Notes under the pieces: generated by a model
What the model was told of the DNA's origin: nothing
Seen by the model: only the letters and a program-made list of their open reading frames with translations
Database searches by the model: none
Part shown: positions 45,574 to 56,485 of the stretch, piece by piece
Position numbering within the stretch: the first letter of the stretch is position 1
Layout: the number at the start of each line of letters is the position of its first letter
Position numbers and translations under genes: made by a program
NCBI GenBank assembly: GCA_003868215.1
Contig: QWDQ01000064.1
Location: 62,001-126,000 of the forward strand
Direction: 5' to 3'
DNA: 64,000 bases
Origin: Pseudophaeomoniella oleicola
Lineage: Eukaryota; Ascomycota; Eurotiomycetes; Phaeomoniellales; Phaeomoniellaceae

Positions 45574-46937
45574 TCAAATCCTCGCGATTTCCTTACCGGC
45601 GATCGCATTGATGATCCAGGTCAACACGATCATCATTCTGTGCCGATAACTTCGCACCCAAAGGACACTGCCGCTCCTCCAGGCGAGCCAGGCTGACCTG
45701 CCCGTCCATCCTTCACCTTCCTCTTGGCCTTCGATCACGCCGTCGTGGCTGCCGATGTACGAAACGAGTTGTTTCTGCTTGTACTTGAAGGCTGGGTAGG
45801 CGGTGTGTGCGTCGTGGGATTTGCCTCCGCGGTTGAACATGTCGACTAGGTACCGGGCCTTTTGGACGGCGACCTCGGCGGTGGTGGGGAGAGAGCGTCC
45901 GTCGATGTCGGCGGCGTCGCCGAGGGCGAAGACGTCTTCGTAGATAGCGTCGGAATCATTGCTTACGAAGACACGGAGGTGGTCATCGGTCAGGATCCGA
46001 AGAAGACCCTTTTCTGGTTTCCGCGCTTTCATGTTGTCGATCAGAGGTACGCTTTTGTTGCCGGTCGCTGTGAGGTAAGCTGTGAGTATAGTGCAAGAAT
46101 TGATACTGAAGGATATTAGTACTAACCCCATAATAACATGCCGTACGGAGTCCGGCCCTGTTCCTTGGTATAGAAGGCCTCCTCGTCAACCTTTTCGATA
46201 TGAGTGCTCGTGTAGACGTCGATGTGCCTCTTTAATAGACTTTCTGTGGCATACTCATGGAGCTTTTGGTCATAGGACGACAGAATGATTGGTGCCACAT
46301 CATAAAGGCTGATGCGTAGATATGGTGCAACTTCAGGGTATATATCCACAAGTTCATTGTGTGCCAGATCGTAAAGTTCGGCCGCCATCTCGACACCTGT
46401 TGGTCCTCCGCCGACAATTGCGATGTGCAGGAGATCCTCCATCTTTTGCTGTGGAACGTGTGGCAGACTTGCTTTCTCGAGCTGGTCGAACAGCAGCTTT
46501 CGGACCGCCATCGCGTCGCTGACGTTCTTCATGAACAACGCATGTTCCTGTACGCCGGGGGTGTTGAATGTGTTCGGCATGCAGCCGGGAGCCAAGCACA
46601 AATAGTCATAGTCGACATCAAATTCCTGCTTTGCCAGACCCGGATCCTCGTCGAAAGCTGGAGCACAGTGGGCCTTCTTACCGGAGAAATCGATGTCCAA
46701 GACGTTTGCTTTGATGAAACGAACATGCCGCGACTTGCTTCTGACCGGCTCTTCCGCGAGGTAGAAGTTGAAAAGACCGCAGGCTGCCGAAGCGAGCAGC
46801 GGGGTGTAAGCAGTCGTTCGGCGTGGTGAAATGACCGTCACATCATACAATTTCGTATCAAGCTTGTCTGAAATCTCGAAGCCCGCCCAACCACTACCGA
46901 TTATCACGACCTTGATGCGTTGATCTTGCGACGCCAT
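45574..46937 (-). CDS. Type II NADH dehydrogenase / AIF-like FAD oxidoreductase
   Basis: Exons 46937-46127 and 46067-45574 join across a 59-bp intron (GTTAGT donor, phase 1) to give 434 residues. The intron restores the conserved GMLLWATGNKSV. An FAD-binding GSGWAG lies at residues 14-19, a second dinucleotide-binding fold IAIVGGGPTGVE at about 170-182, and the FAD-ribityl motif DVFALGDAA near 330. The C-terminus has SAWLAWRSG and an amphipathic end, as in NDH-2 enzymes that sit on a membrane surface and pass electrons from NAD(P)H to ubiquinone without pumping protons. It lacks the EF-hand insert of some external enzymes and is shorter than yeast Nde1/Ndi1. No mitochondrial presequence precedes the FAD motif. 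Confidence 0.88.
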
Positions 46938-48234
46938 GGTTATATGATCAGCTCGACAGGTTCCTTGCTACTTTGGGGAAGTGTTATGTTTCCTGACGCA
47001 GGGAAGGTATTTTCGCACCAAGACGCTACTGAGAACGGAGAGTCGAGGTACAATATATATATATATATATATGATGTCCAATGACGTTGACGTTAAAAAT
47101 GAATCACACACTGATATAGACGATTTACTTAACCTAAGAGAAACGCTTCAAATCCGGCCATTTCTCGATGAATTTTGGTCCACTTCGGGGAATGCCAGAT
47201 GCAGATTGCCTTTTACCTAGGATAGGCTCTGTTTTATACCTCACCTCAGACGTCTCGCTGCCAGTCTCGTTCAGGTAAGAGGGCGGCGAGTATTTGGCAC
47301 CTTCTTATCATGACAGCGACAAGCCTTGCCCTAATTGGTCGAAGAAGGTTCGCATACCTTGATTCCGTGGATGCTGTTCAGCCAGTACTGTGGTCCGTTG
47401 GGATGATATTCCTGCGATGACCTTGTCTATGAGGAATTTACAGGCACCAGCTTTTCGAGATGACCTTATTCGATCGCCCTTTACTCACATGGTCCGGTAT
47501 ATCAGCGAAACAGGAGAATATCTCCAGCCTTCCTTCATCATCAATATCAGAGATCATCAGCTCTTCGATATCTCGAGGTAAAGTGCTGAGGTGCAAATGA
47601 CAATAGCAGATCCAGTGGAGATGGGTGGAACGCTATTCGGATCGGGCCAACGTCATTAATGGAATATTCGGAAATATCTCGTCGCTTATCTACTACGTCG
47701 TAGTAGTAGAATACTACGAATTCAGTAATTACCTGACTTTCCTTAACCGACCAGTCGTGCGATAGTAATGAGCATATTGCTCCACCAAAACATTATTGAG
47801 ACCTCTGTTCTCGTTTTCGTACGAAGATACTTCACTATCCTCATACTCGTACGAATATCCGGCTCTGTTCTCATGTCCGTACGAAGATACTGCGATTAGT
47901 GTACTACAACTATTGACAGTATCCCTTCCGTTTTCGCCTGTCATGCTACCTACTACCGAACTTAATCATCGTCTTACATATTCCTGTCCCTTTGCTTTTT
48001 TTTCGGTCATACAAGTACACTTTGGTGTCTCTCATTCGCAAAGACAAAGGAATAACTGCCTTTTTGGACTGCTTTTGATCCCTGATGAAGTGAACAATGC
48101 AATGAAGCTCCTGCGTAACCACCCATCACCCATACCGAAAGAACTGATTAAAAACAGAACAGGGTAGAGAGTCGAGAAACGATGCCTTCCGTAAGAACAA
48201 GCGTTGCATATGACCTCTCGAGGCCGCGGCCAGC
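46938..48234. other. Gene-free stretch, 1.3 kb
   Basis: This lies between two minus-strand genes. It holds the dehydrogenase promoter, an AT dinucleotide run (47053-47072) and a 30-bp tandem repeat (about 47811-47900). Small open frames run through the repeat on both strands, but neither looks like a known protein. Confidence 0.5.
47811..47900. repeat. 30-bp tandem repeat with CGTACGAA core, three copies
   Basis: The core CGTACGAAGATAC or CGTACGAATATCC recurs at 30-bp spacing (near 47818, 47848 and 47878). The outer copies also share CTCTGTTCTC at 60-bp spacing (47803, 47863). The period is a multiple of three and both strands are open across it. Confidence 0.88.
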
Positions 48235-50807
48235 TCAGTGACCATATTGGCCCCAGTTGTTCCTTCCATATGCATATCCACCGAAACCCTGAGCGCCGTA
48301 GGAACCATAACCTTGGTTGTTTTGACCAGCTTGATGGCCACCGAAACCACCACCTAATCCGTATTGCGGGTATCCACCGAAGGCCTGGCTTTGTTGAGAC
48401 TGCGGTGGCGGGAAAGTGCTGGATTGAGTGCCCTGCGGGTTGGAGATGCTGTTTGTAGCTGATTCAGGACGGTTGACCTGAGCCATGGAAGGGCTAGGTC
48501 CAGACTTGGCCGCTTCTTCGCTGCCGGTCTGCTGTCCCAATGACTGCTGAGCACCACCGAATCCACTTTGTGCCCGACCAAATGGATCAAATGCCGAGTT
48601 GGATTGCTGAGCTTCGGATGGCTGAGCCGAACCCGTACGGTATCCGCTATCTCGAGCCCCCATGGAGGAAGGACCGAACCCAGAAGAGGTAGCGGGGGTC
48701 GCTGAGTGTTCGTAAGAATATTGGTGTTGTGGTTGGCCATACATATTTGGACCTTTCCCGTAAGCTCCACCATAGTGGCCACCATAGTAGTTGTTGTGAC
48801 CCATGTAGCTACCACCACTCTCCTCATACCTACGTGCATCGTCAAACATCGGACGATTGCGACCATACTGATGTGGTTGTTGCACTCCATACTGGTTATA
48901 CTGGGGATATGCGCCATAGGTAGATGGATAACCAGCATAAGGATAACCTGGGGCATTTTGACCGTGCGGAAGGTGTTGACCTTGGGGTTGCTGTTGAGCT
49001 TGCGTGACTGGATTGGGGGTGTTGTGACCGCTGCTTCTTCCGCCGTATTGCGACGGTGCTTCAGGTAGAGATGAGCCAAATGCAGAGCCTGCACGTTGTT
49101 GTGCATCCTGACCTTGCATGTAATTTCCATAGTAGTTGTTGTAAGCGTCACGTTGCTGACTAGTAGCGTAGTAGGAAGAGTAGTCTCCTGGAGTGGAGGT
49201 GACAGGGGGTTGCGCATGTGCCTGGACGCCAGTGAATGCCTCTTGGGGTTGAGAAGGAGCCGGTGCAGATTGCTGGCCGAATGGATCATACGCCTTGGCA
49301 CCAAAACGACCATAGTCAGCGTAGGCTGAAGGCTGACTTGGCGACTGTTGCTGCTGCTGCTGAGGAGCTGGGGGAAGCCCAGGTGCTGGGCGGGGAATAC
49401 TTGAAGGTTCGGTCGGTTGAATCTGAGGCGGTTGTTGCTGAACAGGGGCCGGAGGAAGAGATGCACGTGGAGCAATGGGAGAATCATTTGGCGGTTGCGC
49501 GCGTGTCTCGGGCTCTTCACGGTCTTCATCTGCTTCATTTTCCTCGCCACCATTCAGACCCATGCTTCCAAATTGGACAGCTGCACGATCAACAGCACGA
49601 TCTCCCGGCATGACGACTGCCTCTTGTTGTTCAAGGATCCTGCGCTGGAAGCTTGCCGAGCGCTGCGCTCCTGACGTAGCCTTCAGAGCGCTTGCGGCAT
49701 AACCAGAGATTGCAGGACGGACATTTGGTACGGCGCTAGTCAATTGACTATGAGGGTCTGCGGTGCTGGCAACCGTGCTTGCAGCAGTCTGTGTGTCTGG
49801 TGGGTTAGAAACATCAGGTAGTCGCTCCACATTCTTCTCCGTGAGCTCGTCCTTCGATGGTGTGAGAGGGGCTTCGGTTTCAGGTGCTGACTCCAAAGAT
49901 GCTGGGGGTTGTTGAATGGGCGCAGAGTCATCACGTTGAACAGTGGGCAATGAGGAGTCAGCTGGAGTTTCGAAAGAAGAGTCCGGTGCAGTTCCTTCTG
50001 TAGGGACTTGCAGAGGTTGAGCTGGTTGTGGTGCAGCTTTGACAGGAGGAGCTTTGGCAAATAGAGACGACCATGCGGGAGGTTTGATAGGCGTTGCTTT
50101 CGTCGCTTCGATGGCTGGCGCGTTTTCCTTGACGGGCTCTTTCGACTCACCATTTGTAATCGTATCCGAAGTCGTATCCACAATTTTAGTGGTATCCCAA
50201 GTTGAAGACGTATCAGCTGGAGTTGCAATGTCGCCCAGTCCATCTGTTGTGGGTTTGGTCGTTGGACGAGTACCATTGGTCTGAGCGCCAGCTCTACCTC
50301 CACGACCTCGTCCGCGATCACCACGGCCACGTCCACGGGTATCGAGCCCACCGCGTCCTCGTCCTCGCACCGATGCGCCAGTTGCTTCGATTGTACCAGT
50401 AGCTGTTTCTTTGACCTTGGACCTAGATCGGTCGGTATTCTTTTTCTTGACCTCACCCCATTGCGATGCGGAGCCTGCAAAAGATCAGCTTAGACAGAAG
50501 TACGTCAGACAAAATACGTACCTTCTGTGATTCGGTCAATTGCAGCTGTCTCATCGCCGTCGGTTTCTTCCAAGGTAAAAACAATGTCTTCCGTTGTCCA
50601 ATCTGGGAACATTTCCTTTAGAACAGGTACCTTGCTAGCATATTTCTTCTTTAGCTCGCCAATCTCGCCTTGATCTTCGAATGACTCTGAGGCGACGTCG
50701 TCAACCGTTGGTTTTGGTGCGCCTCTACCCCCTCTGTAACTATGCCCACCACGGCCTCCTCTGTATGAGCCTCTGCCTCGTGAAGGCCTCGACTGTGTGT
50801 CGGCCAT
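48235..50807 (-). CDS. DEF1: RNA polymerase II degradation factor 1 (Def1)
   Basis: Exons 50807-50522 and 50474-48235 join across a 47-bp intron (GTACGT to TTGCAG, phase 1) to give 841 residues. The N-terminus is RGG-rich (RGRGSYRGGRGG). A CUE ubiquitin-binding domain lies at about 51-95: VPVLKEMFPDWTTEDIVFTLEE, then GDETAAIDRITEG. A second RGRGRGG block follows near 130-155. The rest is disordered, first Pro/Ala/Thr rich and then, beyond about residue 380, Gln/Tyr/Gly/Asn rich, with QQQQQ runs and YGSYG-type repeats. This is the layout of Def1, which in yeast is cut near the Q-rich part, enters the nucleus and recruits Elongin-Cullin ligase to degrade stalled RNA polymerase II. The RGG blocks hint at RNA binding. 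Confidence 0.92.
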
Positions 50808-51677
50808 TGTATGCAGAAAGTGGTAAGTGTTCGGCTGTTACAGAACTGATGTATGACGGCCCGTGAGATTTGGAGCCTAACAACCGTGAAGTTGTGAAAG
50901 AAGAATGCAAGCGGAGGAGATGGTGGATAATGACCAGCTCCTTTCCACAGAGCTTGTCAACTGTAGATGGGAGAAAACTGTCACAAAGCGAAGAAGAAAG
51001 AAAAAGGCAACTGGCAGAGGTTGCTCTAAGTGGGAATGACGATGGAGGATTGATGGGTCAAAAAAGTGAAATAGCTATATTGCAACTGTAAGGTAAACGA
51101 AGGGTTTCTTTCTGTCTTCAGGTGAAATTGATATTTCGTCGCGCTGAGGCAACCCTAGTGAGCTGTTACGTTTCGCAGGATCGAGCTAGATCAGGTATGG
51201 ATTTAACTACCAGATACCTAGATGACTCCAGTTGGCTGGCGATCTTCTACCATGGTACAGAAGCTTAACTAAAACTCCCCTAAACTGATCGCGATGTGGT
51301 CACTAGTGGCTCCCTAAGCACAGCCCTTACTTAGCTAGCCTTACCTAAACCTGCCTCCATACATAGTACCAAGGTAGGTAGGTAGGTACATTAAGGTTGT
51401 TACCTAACATTCATGATGTGCTGACAGGTCTTGTGGTCTCCCCTACAGGTGCTACTGACCAGGTCCGCGATAGACCCGCAGTGCGGAATTCAAGCACCTA
51501 CTCCATATGACTCTCTCCATTCTATCAAATAACCTGGATGGGCTCTCATTATATCTGTTGAAGGGTCCCCCGACTGTTCAAGGCAAATATACAGACTAAT
51601 GCTTCACAAGGGAGCTGCAATGAACAGCGGCGTCGCTTGCAGATAACTCCACGACAATAGCAAACCTTAGCTACGAC
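50808..51677. other. Bidirectional promoter region, 870 bp
   Basis: This separates DEF1 (-) from the next gene (+). It contains several GGTAGG/CCTACC/TACCTAA motifs (near 51220, 51350 and 51372-51388). No gene is visible. Confidence 0.5.
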
Positions 51678-52928
51678 ATGAAAGCGTCGTCCATTCTGAC
51701 CATCAAGTCATGGCTATCGAAACTCCATCCTCCACTACCTCGCACAGCGCGAGAATCTCAACAGCTACTTTCCGTTCTCACATCTTCCTTTCAAAGACAA
51801 CTTGATGAGGCCCATCCGCCAATTGAGCGTAGAGGAAGATCTCACTCGACTCCTCCTATACCAAATACAACATCCGAAGATACACTACGAAGAATCGAAA
51901 GTCTAATAGCGAGCCCCAGCAGTACTTCTCAGTATCCGGATATTGTTCTCAGCTCTGCAACCTCTGGTACAAACGTATCTTCGTTCGATGCCGGTGATGC
52001 TGTCAGACGTGGCAGTCATGACCTCGAATCCTTGCTGCGCTTCCTGAACGCAAAGAAGTCGGAGCTCAAATCTGGGCGGGGAACGAATACCGATGCACAA
52101 TACAACGAAGACGTCTTGTCTACGTGGTTCGACGACGCCAGCTTATCGGCGCGAACATCTGTGTTACGAAGTCGTCCAATCCTTTATGCTATAAGAGATC
52201 TATTACCCAGGTCAACATTCATAACACTGATGTGGGGGCATGTCAAGTCATTCGTCGCGCAGTCATCTCAAATCGTCACGCTCGAGGAGGCAGAAGCCAT
52301 GTCCACTTCCATGAGCACTCTATTCAAAAGTACTGGGCGGGCTGCAATGAGCCGGTCTGCGGATTTCTTTTTTGAGATAGTCGACATCTTCCATGCACGG
52401 GGTTACAGAATGCGTTCGCTCGAAGAGCGGTCTAGCAAGAATTTCCCAGTGGCATCTCATCCATTGACGCAACCAGCCGAGATATTGGTCTTCTTCATCA
52501 TGACGCACCCACAAAGTCATGATCTCAGCGCACAGCATTTCAACACTCTCCTCAACATATCTGATCTGTGGGATAACAGATCTCTTCTTCGGTCCGAGTT
52601 CGTCAAGGCATTCTATCCCACGAACCCGGATCCATCATACGTCATACGAGCCATGCGCGATCCCGAAACTCGTGTGGCATACTCTCTACGTCTGAAGGGA
52701 ATGCAGGGTATCGCTCGTCGATATTCGCCACTCGGCCCGCTCAGATATGTACATCAGGCCTTGCTGCATATGGGTACTGATCCGGACTCGGAGGAGTTGA
52801 TTAGGGCCTTCCTCTGGGCACATCAGAATGGCGAAGATGTTTTAGATCTTTCAAAGGCTCTCGAGCACATGAAAGCCCAGCGATACTCGTATGAAGGGTT
52901 GAACAATCATCACATAGCCTGGAGTTGA
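51678..52928 (+). CDS. Conserved fungal protein of unknown function
   Basis: One exon, 416 residues. The N-terminus IKSWLSKLHPPLPRTARESQQLL is basic and helical and could serve as a mitochondrial targeting region. A Ser/Thr-rich linker covers about 45-105. The rest is mainly alpha-helical, with STWFDDASLSARTSVLRSR, SRSADFFFEIVDIFHARGYR, EILVFFIMTHPQS and GPLRYVHQALLHMG. Repeated helical pairs suggest a helical-repeat scaffold, but no PPR consensus is clear. I do not recognise the family; proteins of this look in filamentous fungi are usually annotated as hypothetical. No membrane span is seen. Confidence 0.75.
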   Translation: MKASSILTIKSWLSKLHPPLPRTARESQQLLSVLTSSFQRQLDEAHPPIERRGRSHSTPPIPNTTSEDTLRRIESLIASPSSTSQYPDIVLSSATSGTNVSSFDAGDAVRRGSHDLESLLRFLNAKKSELKSGRGTNTDAQYNEDVLSTWFDDASLSARTSVLRSRPILYAIRDLLPRSTFITLMWGHVKSFVAQSSQIVTLEEAEAMSTSMSTLFKSTGRAAMSRSADFFFEIVDIFHARGYRMRSLEERSSKNFPVASHPLTQPAEILVFFIMTHPQSHDLSAQHFNTLLNISDLWDNRSLLRSEFVKAFYPTNPDPSYVIRAMRDPETRVAYSLRLKGMQGIARRYSPLGPLRYVHQALLHMGTDPDSEELIRAFLWAHQNGEDVLDLSKALEHMKAQRYSYEGLNNHHIAWS

Positions 52929-53123
52929 CCCAATCACGGATCATGATATTCAGCATTGGCATGCTGGAGCGTCAGTACCTTTTACAATGTGGTTTAATCG
53001 TCGGTTGCTTTGCGCAATCCACAGGCATCTGTCAGTGAAACGGATAGGCGGTTTAATATGCCTATATGTGACAAAATCGGGCATTTCCAAGGTCATATGG
53101 TGTCAAGGCACCATCTCCGTGGG

Positions 53124-53606
53124 CTAATTGACGAGGTCCAAGGTGGTCGTGGCAACGCTCTGGACTATCGATGAGGATGTGACCTCGACCATATTGGCGA
53201 CTGGGTACGAAATAGCGTGGCGACAAGAATCTGTCTTGGCTAAATGGAGCTGTGACCCAGTACGCCCACTTCTTTCGAGAGATGCAGATTGATGTAGATT
53301 TGCGATCGTCCTCGTGATTAGAATACGGTTCAGGCCGTCCTGAGCCGAACGCGAATGGCGAGAATAGGAACTTACCCTTTTCTGTGGCGGTGAGGAGGCC
53401 TGGCTTGTGGCGTTCAGTCTTGGGTAGGGTGTGGAAAGAGCTTGATCGCCATTGTGGTCGGTGCATCGAAGAGGCCCCTCCACTTCGACTCTTATTTGGC
53501 TGGGCTTTGTGAGCAGGGAGTTCCTAATGCTGCGTGTTGTATGAGATGTGATAGGGGAGCATTTGTAGATAGTAGCTGCAGTTGTTCGTAAGCGAATCTT
53601 GAGCAT
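53124..53606 (-). CDS. Possible small gene, doubtful
   Basis: A minus-strand frame of 160 residues starts MLKIRLRTTAATIYK, a basic, hydroxylated N-terminus like a mitochondrial presequence. A consensus GTAAGT occurs after ...SPPQKR (near 53376). In an overlapping frame the same DNA reads SSSFHTLPKTERHKPGLLTATEKG, which also looks like a mitochondrial-protein N-terminus. A short intron may join parts of these frames, but I could not find a splice that gives a recognisable protein. The start and frame are uncertain, and this may not be a gene. Confidence 0.28.
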   Translation of the reverse strand: MLKIRLRTTAATIYKCSPITSHTTRSIRNSLLTKPSQIRVEVEGPLRCTDHNGDQALSTPYPRLNATSQASSPPQKRVSSYSRHSRSAQDGLNRILITRTIANLHQSASLERSGRTGSQLHLAKTDSCRHAISYPVANMVEVTSSSIVQSVATTTLDLVN

Positions 53607-54640
53607 ACGGTGTCATTTCCGGTCATCTCCTGTGGTATCATTATTCATCTATCCGGATCTGTCTGGGGATCTTCTGAAGAGGTCTCTTAATATGTTCTGT
53701 TCATGTACGACAGAATGTATGTATACATGAGAGGATCAGGACATGGAACTAAGCAAGACGACAACTCGTATGTTCTTGGAGGTCTCTAGGGTTACTGTCT
53801 ATCATCTGGAATATCGTTCTTTAGCTTCACTGTGCTGGTGGGTGATCACGTTGGTCTGATCTGTGATATTGCTCCTTTATCTACTACTACATGTTTATAC
53901 ATAGGTATTACCGGGTACGTAGATATACATCATGAGAGGGTGCATTATTATATGTGCATACGTTATATTTATTGCGCCCCGCATCTCGATCTCGATCTTA
54001 ATCAGAACATAAAATCCTAGAGGCGATCTCTGTCAACGACACTCACTACTGTGACATACAATTACTAAACCTACTCACCTGGTACTGTAAGAGTCTTTTA
54101 AGTGTACCGATCATCGCCTGATGGAGAACGATGGCTCAACAATCGAAAGATCCCACAAGCACGATACGCCGTCGAGCTGCACTGAGAAGGTAGCACCTAA
54201 CGTGGAGGTCGGAAAAGACCCGCTCCGATGATGAAAGGATTTCCAGGGCCCTCCTCGGCCAAAGTTTGTCAGTATCCGGCACCATTGACCCGTTAGACCA
54301 TGTCTCTATGTAAAATGGTCCAGGACATCACTCCCCAGCCATTGTTACTGCCATTGCATTTGCCTTTGCCTTTGCCATTGCCATCGCCATTGACATTGAC
54401 ATCCCGCTTGCGAGGGACTGGAACGTTATTCAAGGACAGAAGGGTACTGCGTCTTGTATAGGGAATATTCCACGTCAGCGGGTGACCCGGTCCAGATTGC
54501 CGAAAATACAGTAGCTGATTACCAAACGATCGACTAAGGGACCTGTCGAACGGCCTTACTGTACCTGCCGCGCGCCGATCCATCTTCTGGAGGCCACAAC
54601 TCGCTGTCCGACTTACAGCATGGCGCGGTAACAAGCAAGA
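53607..54640. other. Gene-free stretch, 1 kb
   Basis: This should hold the promoter of the ubiquitin protease. A GCCATT/GCCTTT hexanucleotide run lies at 54350-54402. Near 54290 the reverse strand has a tRNA-like TGGTCTAACGG string but no B-box. No gene is supported. Confidence 0.5.
54350..54402. repeat. GCCATT/GCCTTT hexanucleotide repeat
   Basis: About eight imperfect hexanucleotide units lie 240 bp upstream of the ubiquitin protease start. Confidence 0.88.
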
Positions 54641-56485
54641 ATGCACGACAAGCCTGCAACAGTGGCCGCATATGCGGCTGGCGCATCGCTGGCCGCCATT
54701 ACACTCTTCTACGTTTTTGGCCCAACTTTCTTCATAGATGGCGACACTGGAAGCACCGGCGGAAAGAAGAAGACAATCGTGGGGCTCGAAAACCCAGCCA
54801 ACGACTGTTTCATAAACTCGGTTCTGCAAGCGCTGAGTGGCTTGGGGGACTTGAGAATATACTTGATACGTGAAGTGCACCGGCGGAAATTGGACGGCCC
54901 GGATGCTTACGACGACTTGCCAGAGCTGAAGAAGGGCGACAAGCCTGACAGAATCCGGGAGCTCCAGCACGGGGTTGTGACACGGGCTCTGAAGGACATG
55001 CTAGATGCGCTTAATGAACGACCGATATATAAGAAGACGATCACCGCCAGGCCATTCATAATATCACTGGAGAAAGCCTTCCGAACCAAGATAAGTCGCA
55101 CCCAACAGGACGCGCAGGAATTCTTCCAGGTCATCGCTGAGCGACTATGCGACGAATACCACGCCGGAGCCAAGGCCAGGCAGCGAGCTTCCATACCTCA
55201 CAAGGTGCCAGAAATCGTTGCCATTCCTGAGGTTACCGGGAATGATACAAATTCCCCAGTCCCGCAGCTCGAGGTCAAAGTGGGTGATACCGACCAGGAA
55301 TCTTCCCGACAGACTGCAAATGAGCCACTCGAGCTCGAATACGGTTTCCCAATGGAAGGGCAAATTGAAACACAAATTGAATGCCAACACTGCCATTTTC
55401 AGTACAAAGCGAATCGGTCCAGTTTCGTCTCTCTCACACTTAACGTCCCACAGAAGAGTTCGACCACATTGAGCAGCTGTTTCGATGGGTTGCTTAAGAC
55501 TGAATATATCGACGATTTCAAATGTGATCGATGCCGACTGGAGCATGCTTTAGAGCAGAAGAACAAAGCCATGTCTACGGGTCCCCCCGATGACGACCGT
55601 GCTGCCCTCGAGCACGACATCTTGACGCTATCGCGTACACTCGACGAGGATCCAGAACGCGAGCCTTCGGATGTCCAATTGCCGCCAACAAGCGAGGCCC
55701 CGAAGAGACGAATCGCCAAGCACACCCGCATCGTCCTATTTCCAAAGATCATTGCCGTGCACCTGTCTCGATCCATATTTGATCCAGGCTCCTATTCGAC
55801 GAAGAACGCTGCCAAAGTATCATTTCCCGAGAGACTGAGACTTGGCGGATTAATGGACGAAAAGTGGTATCAATTGCTTGGTATAGTATGTCATAAGGGC
55901 AGCCACAACAGTGGACATTACGAATCATTCCGCCGGCAACATATGTACCCACCGTATTCAACGCCCGGTGTCTTCAGTGCATATGCCCAGTATAGTCGAG
56001 CTGCAAGTCCCATGTCATCTAACCAACCTAGCCCAGGACTCCATGCTCTTGGTCACGCAGGGGATGCTCCTCCTAGTCCATCTCCATTGGCTCGCACTTC
56101 GGGGACATCTACACCCTCGGCGTCCTCGACTTCGCTGTCCACTCCTCCAAGTCGATCCTCTCTGGCTACGCACTCTACTACGAAAGGTCATGGTTCTGGA
56201 ATATTACACCACAAAACGAGCCAGCAGATCGACGATAGCGGAGCAGCGGTGCGAAGATCTGGTCAATCTGACCGATCAGGCCTCAAAAGCATCCTCTCGT
56301 CAGCCAAGTCTCATCACGTGGGCGAGCCATCGAAGACCAGACGGAAGAAGAGACCGCCAGAACGCTGGTGGCGGGTCAGCGATGATAAAGTGAAAGAATG
56401 CAAGACGAGTGACGTCCTCGGGATGCAAAAGGAGGTCTATATGCTTTTTTACGAGCTTGAAAAACCTGGCGAAGCGACCGCATAA
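54641..56485 (+). CDS. Membrane-anchored ubiquitin-specific protease, Ubp1-like
   Basis: One exon, 614 residues. A hydrophobic span lies at about 8-28 (VAAYAAGASLAAITLFYVF), after which the catalytic domain begins. The Cys box is GLENPANDCFINSVLQAL (about 48-65), with the nucleophile Cys in NDC. A QQDAQEFFQ box follows near 155. Two CxxC pairs (QCHC-type near 249-252 and CDRC near 290-293) fit the USP zinc site. The His box is KGSHNSGHYESFRR near 420, and the final WWRVSDDKV block (about 580) supplies the third catalytic Asp. A Ser/Thr-rich disordered insert of about 130 residues lies between the His box and the end. Yeast Ubp1 has the same anchored layout and acts at the ER. The usual GN of the Cys box is AN here. 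Confidence 0.93.
   Translation: MHDKPATVAAYAAGASLAAITLFYVFGPTFFIDGDTGSTGGKKKTIVGLENPANDCFINSVLQALSGLGDLRIYLIREVHRRKLDGPDAYDDLPELKKGDKPDRIRELQHGVVTRALKDMLDALNERPIYKKTITARPFIISLEKAFRTKISRTQQDAQEFFQVIAERLCDEYHAGAKARQRASIPHKVPEIVAIPEVTGNDTNSPVPQLEVKVGDTDQESSRQTANEPLELEYGFPMEGQIETQIECQHCHFQYKANRSSFVSLTLNVPQKSSTTLSSCFDGLLKTEYIDDFKCDRCRLEHALEQKNKAMSTGPPDDDRAALEHDILTLSRTLDEDPEREPSDVQLPPTSEAPKRRIAKHTRIVLFPKIIAVHLSRSIFDPGSYSTKNAAKVSFPERLRLGGLMDEKWYQLLGIVCHKGSHNSGHYESFRRQHMYPPYSTPGVFSAYAQYSRAASPMSSNQPSPGLHALGHAGDAPPSPSPLARTSGTSTPSASSTSLSTPPSRSSLATHSTTKGHGSGILHHKTSQQIDDSGAAVRRSGQSDRSGLKSILSSAKSHHVGEPSKTRRKKRPPERWWRVSDDKVKECKTSDVLGMQKEVYMLFYELEKPGEATA

Noticed and set aside
54281-54330. tRNA-like A-box (TGGTCTAACGG on the minus strand)
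   Set aside because: No B-box GGTTCGANTCC lies at the expected distance and no cloverleaf forms.
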